Shown here piece after piece: positions 60,232 to 64,000 of a DNA stretch of 64,000 nt; position 1 is the first letter of the stretch; each line of letters opens with the position of its first letter. Made by a program: the position numbers and the translations under genes. Under the pieces are notes generated by a model. The model did not search any database. It saw nothing but the letters and a program-made list of their open reading frames with translations, and had not been told where the DNA came from. Origin of the DNA: Syntrophales bacterium (GTDB taxonomy: Bacteria > Desulfobacterota > Syntrophia > Syntrophales > UBA8958); the NCBI GenBank assembly GCA_026417625.1, contig JAOACW010000004.1, positions 83,023 to 147,022 on the forward strand, in the 5' to 3' direction.

Positions 60232-61353
60232 ATGAATAAGGAATCCAGGGTATTTGTTTCTGGTGGTACAGGCATGGTGGGAAGTGCTATTGTGAGAAAG
60301 CTTCTAGAAAGAGGGTATACCAATATCATCTCCAACTATCACAGAAAGATTCCTTCCCATTCTTATCCATCAACCGTTAATTTCCACCAGCTTGACCTTA
60401 CAAATCAGGCATTAACAGAGCAGTTCTTTGAGTCCCAAAGGCCAGAGTATGTTTTTCTTTCTGCGGCTAGAGTGGGTGGTATTTTGGCAAACAACACCTA
60501 TAAAGCGGAGTTTATATACGAAAACATAGCCATTGCCTCAAATATCATCCATTTGTCGTATAAATACGGCGTCAAAAAACTTCTCAACCTGGGGTCGTCG
60601 TGCATTTATCCCAAGTTTTCACCCCAACCTATGAAAGAGGAGTACTTGTTGACGGGTCTTTTGGAGCCCACAAATGAACCCTATGCCGTAGCGAAAATCG
60701 CTGCGATCAAGCTCTGTCGCTACTATAATGAACAGTATGGTACCAACTTTATTTCCTGCATGCCCACAAATCTCTACGGACCTAATGATAACTTTGATCT
60801 ATTTACCTCCCATGTGTTGCCTGCACTGCTCAGGAAGATGTATTTGGCCAAGTGTATAGAGGATGAAAATTGGGTCTTGGTTCGTAAAGATTTTCAGGAG
60901 AGACCTGTAGATGGAGTGGATGGAAGTGCCTCGGAAGGAGAGATATTACAAACACTTGAAAGGTATGGGATCAAAAGGGAAAGAGACGGTTTAACAATGA
61001 CGATGTGGGGAACCGGAAATGTGTATAGGGAGTTTCTTTATGTGGACGACTGTGCTGACGCGTGCATTTTTTTGATGGAATCAGTGGATGCCAAAGATAT
61101 AAAAAAATTAAGCGAGGACTATTTTGTCAATGTTGGGACTGGCGAAGATTTGAAAGTGAAAGAGTTAGCTTTGCTCATAAAAGATATAGTTGGTTTTAAG
61201 GGGAATGTGGATCATGATTTGAGTAAACCCGATGGGACACCGAGAAAACTCCTGGATATTAGCAAACTTAGACAGCTTGGCTGGGCTCCCAAAACGCCAT
61301 TGGAGGAAGGTATCAGAAAGACGTTTGAATGGTACTTAAAGAGTGGGGTTTAA
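60232..61353 (+). CDS. fcl: GDP-L-fucose synthase
   Basis: A 373-residue SDR epimerase/reductase converting GDP-4-keto-6-deoxymannose to GDP-fucose, with GGTGMVGSAIV, GSSCIYP and the catalytic YAVAK. Longer than the usual 310-320 residues by an insert of about 50 (around DFQERPVDGVDGSASEGEIL) that occurs in some bacterial versions. Ribosome site AGGAGGG. Gmd, the preceding enzyme of the pathway, follows 0.64 kb downstream on the same strand. Confidence 0.92.
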   Translation: MNKESRVFVSGGTGMVGSAIVRKLLERGYTNIISNYHRKIPSHSYPSTVNFHQLDLTNQALTEQFFESQRPEYVFLSAARVGGILANNTYKAEFIYENIAIASNIIHLSYKYGVKKLLNLGSSCIYPKFSPQPMKEEYLLTGLLEPTNEPYAVAKIAAIKLCRYYNEQYGTNFISCMPTNLYGPNDNFDLFTSHVLPALLRKMYLAKCIEDENWVLVRKDFQERPVDGVDGSASEGEILQTLERYGIKRERDGLTMTMWGTGNVYREFLYVDDCADACIFLMESVDAKDIKKLSEDYFVNVGTGEDLKVKELALLIKDIVGFKGNVDHDLSKPDGTPRKLLDISKLRQLGWAPKTPLEEGIRKTFEWYLKSGV

Positions 61354-61410
61354 AATGTTTTTGCGTGATCGATCTTCTACTGAAATGCACCTATCGCCAA
61401 GTAAAATTAA

Positions 61411-61438
61411 AAGAGGTTGGTTCACTCACCAACCTCTT
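61411..61438 (-). terminator. Terminator of tRNA-Ala, probably bidirectional
   Basis: An 11-bp stem (AAGAGGTTGGT / ACCAACCTCTT) with a six-base loop; on the minus strand TTTTAATTTT follows. It lies 12 bases beyond the tRNA and may also stop fcl transcription coming from the other side. Confidence 0.75.
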
Positions 61439-61449
61439 CAGTTTTCCAG

Positions 61450-61522
<73 letters not shown>

Positions 61523-61535
61523 AAAAGTTAAAGAA

Positions 61536-61565
61536 ATTATAACTAAACTGTGAAAACCTTGTCAA
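61536..61565 (-). promoter_or_regulatory. Promoter of tRNA-Ala
   Basis: On the minus strand TTGACA (61560-61565), an 18-base spacer and a perfect TATAAT (61536-61541). Confidence 0.78.
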
Positions 61566-61642
61566 TAAATTTTACCCAGTATTTTTTCCGCAGTATAAAG
61601 ATAGGATTTGACTAGCAAACTGGACTAACGTTAGAAAGTATA

Positions 61643-61669
61643 TTGACTATGTGATCTTCTTTGTATAAT
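61643..61669 (+). promoter_or_regulatory. Promoter of the gmd leader
   Basis: TTGACT (61643-61648), a 15-base spacer and a perfect TATAAT (61664-61669). The spacing is short. Initiation near 61676 would give a leader of about 316 bases before gmd, holding the JUMPstart-like element. Confidence 0.6.
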
Positions 61670-61702
61670 ATTCCACGGCTTGATGGGCAAATCTGGACTG
61701 AG

Positions 61703-61730
61703 GGTAGTTGACTCTGAAGGGCGGAAGCGT
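61703..61730 (+). promoter_or_regulatory. JUMPstart/ops-like element in the gmd leader
   Basis: GGTAGTTG (61703-61710) and GGCGGAAGCGT (61720-61730) lie within 28 bases; the second differs at one base from the ops core GGCGGTAGCGT, and the spacing between the halves is within a base of the E. coli JUMPstart layout as I recall it. In enterobacteria ops recruits RfaH to the polymerase for antitermination of long polysaccharide operons. Here it stands about 44 bases after the predicted start and 262 before gmd. Confidence 0.55.
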
Positions 61731-61956
61731 ATTTTTTTCTAAATTACCCCCCTTTATCGAGTATCTGATTCTCTAGAGTTTCACTCTTTGATAAAAACTA
61801 TCCGAGGAAGCAGAAGAAGGTATCAGATAGGAAAACAGGCCGAGATTGTGGGATTCTTGGCTTTGTCCTCCCTCAGATAGAGTAGCAGAAAGAGGAACAT
61901 AAGGTGAAATTGGGAGAATGTGATTTAAACCTTGAAGTTTTAGGGAAAGATGCGAT

Positions 61957-61995
61957 ATGGCTTTAAATCAATCTGAAGACACGAGTTTAAAATGA
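61957..61995 (+). CDS. Possible 12-residue leader peptide coupled to gmd
   Basis: An ATG at 61957 preceded by AGGGAAAG opens a 12-codon frame ([12 protein letters not shown]) whose TGA overlaps the gmd start as ATGA. gmd itself has no visible Shine-Dalgarno, so translation could be coupled through this mini-cistron. It might be chance. Confidence 0.35.
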   Translation: MALNQSEDTSLK

Positions 61996-63137
61996 AAGCG
62001 CTCATTACAGGTATCACAGGTCAGGATGGCTCGTACCTTGCGGAGCTTCTTTTATCTAAAGGTTATGAAGTTCATGGTCTTATCCGTCGGGCTAGCACGT
62101 TTAACACTGGTCGCATAGACCATATCTATACAGATCCTCACACCGAAGGCGCAAAACTATTTCTCCACCACGGGGATCTTTCTGACTCTGGCCAGCTGAT
62201 AAACCTCATCTATAACATAAAACCCGACGAAATTTACCATCTTGGTGCCCAAAGCCATGTGCGAGTCTCCTTTGATACCCCCGAATACACAGGAGACATA
62301 ACGGGCCTTGGTACAACAAGGCTACTGGAAGCCATCCGTAGAAGTGGTATCAAGACAAAATACTACCAGGCATCATCCTCAGAACTCTTTGGTGCCTCTC
62401 CTCCTCCACAGTCAGAAAAAACACCCTTCTATCCTCGAAGCCCCTATGCTGCCGCAAAACTCTATTCCTTTTGGATGACGGTTAACTACCGTGAGGCCTA
62501 TGGACTATTTGCCTGTAATGGTATACTCTTTAACCACGAATCACCCCGCAGGGGTGAGACCTTTGTAACTCGCAAGATTACCAGAGCTCTTGCGAATATC
62601 TTAGCGGGCAATCAGAAGAAGCTATATCTCGGTAATCTCAATGCCAAAAGGGATTGGGGCTTTGCACCGGAGTATGTAGAGATGATGTGGCTTATGTTAC
62701 AACAGGACAAACCAGATGATTATGTGATAGGGACAGGGGAGAGCCACAGTGTTCGAGAATTTGTGGAAATTGCCTTTTCTTATGCAGGTATAGAAATAGA
62801 ATGGATTGGCGATGGTCCTCAAGAAAGAGGCATTGTCAGCTCGATAAGATGTGAAGTAGATAACATTAAGCCAGGTGATACGATCATAGAAATAGACCCC
62901 CGTTATTTTCGCCCAACGGAAGTTGAGCACCTCCAGGCAGATATCACCAAGGCAAGAGAAAAACTCAACTGGCAACCCCGTGTCACGTTCTCTGAACTTG
63001 TGAAAATAATGGTGGATTATGACCTAAAGATGGTAGGTATTGAACCACCCGGAGAGGGTATATCGACATGTCAGGCAAAAAACTTCTGCTACACCGAACA
63101 TACCTTCGAAACGAATGATAAGATAAGGGAGAGATGA
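61992..63137 (+). CDS. gmd: GDP-mannose 4,6-dehydratase
   Basis: A 381-residue SDR that makes GDP-4-keto-6-deoxymannose. Seen: [15 protein letters not shown] (cofactor loop), [23 protein letters not shown] and [10 protein letters not shown] (catalytic Tyr-Lys), and GHSVREFVE. Strong match to GMD rather than a UDP-sugar epimerase. With the fcl gene it makes GDP-fucose for the surface polysaccharide. Ribosome binding is weak, see the leader mini-cistron. Confidence 0.95.
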   Translation: MKALITGITGQDGSYLAELLLSKGYEVHGLIRRASTFNTGRIDHIYTDPHTEGAKLFLHHGDLSDSGQLINLIYNIKPDEIYHLGAQSHVRVSFDTPEYTGDITGLGTTRLLEAIRRSGIKTKYYQASSSELFGASPPPQSEKTPFYPRSPYAAAKLYSFWMTVNYREAYGLFACNGILFNHESPRRGETFVTRKITRALANILAGNQKKLYLGNLNAKRDWGFAPEYVEMMWLMLQQDKPDDYVIGTGESHSVREFVEIAFSYAGIEIEWIGDGPQERGIVSSIRCEVDNIKPGDTIIEIDPRYFRPTEVEHLQADITKAREKLNWQPRVTFSELVKIMVDYDLKMVGIEPPGEGISTCQAKNFCYTEHTFETNDKIRER

Positions 63138-63179
63138 ATTTTTATTACCAATCTACGTTATATTTTTTATAGCTCTTTC

Positions 63180-63350
63180 ATGCTAAAAGAGAGATTTAAA
63201 GAAATCGAAGATACACTTTTATCAGAGACAAAATCCTTTTATGGTGAGAGACTTGTAACCCTTGCGCTATATAGGAAGCCCACTTTTTTTGGACATGGTA
63301 TCAAGAAACATAAAAATATTTATCCGTGTTTCATCCACCTTCATCCGTGA
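63180..63350 (+). pseudogene. Truncated nucleotidyltransferase fragment
   Basis: A 56-residue reading whose first 34 residues (MLKERFKEIEDTLLSETKSF then YGERLVTLALY) match the start of MNT-type nucleotidyltransferase-domain proteins up to the point where GS should appear in the catalytic GSxxxG; here the frame continues as RKPTFFGHG and ends at 63350. Downstream comes a run with ATCCGTG words and no gene. It looks like a fragment broken by a repeat insertion. Not expected to be functional. Confidence 0.5.
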
Positions 63351-63405
63351 CTAAATTTAATTAACCACAGGTTTTAACGGATGCATACAGACTAACGCAG
63401 TTAAA
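63331..63405. repeat. Intergenic ATCCGTG repeat tract
   Basis: ATCCGTG occurs twice (about 63332 and 63343), followed by TTAACCACAG and, 40 bases on, an inverted ACGGATG. This resembles the widespread intergenic repeat family built from (C)ATCCGTG and CCAC words; only one degenerate copy is here. Confidence 0.4.
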
Positions 63406-63447
63406 ATATTTTTTAACAAAAATAACTATAAAAATAATGAGGTTATC

Positions 63448-64000
63448 ATGAAAGTAGTTATCCTCGCTGGTGGGCTTGGTACTCGTCTCTCTGAAGAAAC
63501 GATTGTTAAACCTAAACCTATGGTAGAAATTGGGGGAAAGCCAATCCTCTGGCATATTATGAAGATTTATTCTGCCCATGGATTAAACGATTTCATAATC
63601 TGTTGTGGTTATAAAGGGTATATGATCAAGGAATACTTTGCTAACTATTTTCTCCATATGTCGGATGTAACATTTCATATGTCTGAAAACCGTATGGAGG
63701 TTCACCAGTGCCATTCAGAACCATGGCGTGTTACCCTTGTGGATACGGGAGAAAACTCCCTTACAGGTGGACGACTAAAAAGGGTGGCTAAGTTCTTGCA
63801 AAATGAAGACCTTTTTTGCTTCACTTATGGTGATGGTGTTGCCGACATAGATATTACTGTTGAGATAAACTTCCATAAATCTCATGGTAAATGGGCAACT
63901 ATAACAGGGGTTCAACCACCTGGTCGATATGGTGCCCTTGAGGTAAAAAACCAACAAGTATGTGGCTTTACAGAAAAGCCCAGAGGAGACGGTGGTATGA
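63448..64000 (+). CDS. rfbF: Glucose-1-phosphate cytidylyltransferase (partial, runs off window)
   Basis: An incomplete nucleotidyltransferase (184 codons visible, 3' end outside): nucleotide-binding [32 protein letters not shown], then [12 protein letters not shown] and [10 protein letters not shown]. This is the RfbF/DdhA pattern that makes CDP-glucose, first step to CDP-linked dideoxy sugars. Ribosome site TGAGG five bases ahead of the ATG. It follows the repeat tract and probably opens a CDP-sugar part of the polysaccharide cluster. Confidence 0.92.
   Translation, partial: MKVVILAGGLGTRLSEETIVKPKPMVEIGGKPILWHIMKIYSAHGLNDFIICCGYKGYMIKEYFANYFLHMSDVTFHMSENRMEVHQCHSEPWRVTLVDTGENSLTGGRLKRVAKFLQNEDLFCFTYGDGVADIDITVEINFHKSHGKWATITGVQPPGRYGALEVKNQQVCGFTEKPRGDGGM

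Noticed and set aside
60042..60335. An open frame across tRNA-Leu and the start of fcl
   Set aside because: It is antisense to a tRNA and a coding gene; its peptide is translated tRNA sequence.
63331..63447. CRISPR-like repeats near 63.35 kb
   Set aside because: The repeated word is seven bases, with irregular spacing and only two copies in one direction, so it is not a CRISPR array.

Overview
The window looks like chromosome from an anaerobic Gram-negative bacterium, most likely of the Desulfobacterota (Syntrophobacteria/Syntrophia-like). This is inferred from gene content, not from a marker gene: rubrerythrin, an FdhE-like protein, a DUF362-ferredoxin protein next to a B12-binding radical SAM protein, an ADP-forming acyl-CoA synthetase, thiolase and enoyl-CoA hydratase, system II cytochrome c biogenesis genes, a methionine synthase split from its activation domain, and a sigma-54 two-component system. 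Base composition is mid-GC and fairly even. No complete mobile element, phage, CRISPR array or rRNA was seen. Four tRNA genes are present (Glu-TTC, Leu-GAG, Leu-CAG, Ala-GGC), each with a recognisable sigma-70 promoter.

Layout. 1-3.9 kb: a minus-strand operon with an OB-fold/HD nuclease and the EF-P module (lysine aminomutase EpmB-like, EF-P, EpmA ligase). 3.9-10.4 kb: rubrerythrin, YjbQ, LexA (operator inside its own promoter), exonuclease III, a DUF484/GAF-like protein, an MFS carrier and a Ski2-like helicase. 10.4-14.6 kb: two tRNAs, then gapA-tpiA-secG and fdhE-nth on the minus strand. 14.7-28.9 kb: uppP, then a ten-gene fatty-acid-synthesis-like operon (FabD, acyl-CoA dehydrogenase, KAS III, FabA, FabG, FabZ, KAS, ACP, PlsC-like acyltransferase, phosphopantetheinyl transferase), followed by a beta-CASP hydrolase with a signal-like N-terminus, a metallophosphoesterase and a PAS-GGDEF cyclase. 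28.9-35.8 kb: groES-groEL, a stand-alone biotinyl domain, a TerC-type membrane protein and the ADP-forming acyl-CoA synthetase. 35.9-41.6 kb: short ResB, CcsA, a Coa1/TPR-like protein, DUF362-ferredoxin, B12-radical SAM and a gamma-carbonic-anhydrase-like protein. 41.6-51.7 kb: CDF transporter, THEP1 NTPase, methyltransferase, enoyl-CoA hydratase, DUF4384 protein, ArsR regulator, thiolase, DUF1460 protein and an NtrC-type regulator with its kinase. 51.8-58.3 kb: leuC-leuD-leuB, the MetH activation domain, MetH and pyrE in one tightly packed operon, with nfi and ribF convergent. 60-64 kb: the start of a surface polysaccharide locus (fcl, gmd, glucose-1-phosphate cytidylyltransferase), with a JUMPstart/ops-like element in the long leader of gmd.

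The best candidates for something undescribed are the self-contained fatty-acid-like operon that carries an acyl-CoA dehydrogenase but no recognisable enoyl reductase (15.7-23.6 kb) and the JUMPstart-like leader before gmd. Smaller but sharp sequence observations are an nth gene with no ordinary start codon near its domain start but a Shine-Dalgarno placed before an ATA overlapping the fdhE stop, a lexA promoter that predicts a leaderless mRNA, and a perfect 32-bp palindrome just upstream of an arsR-type gene. All functional calls rest on reading motifs by eye; no database search was run.
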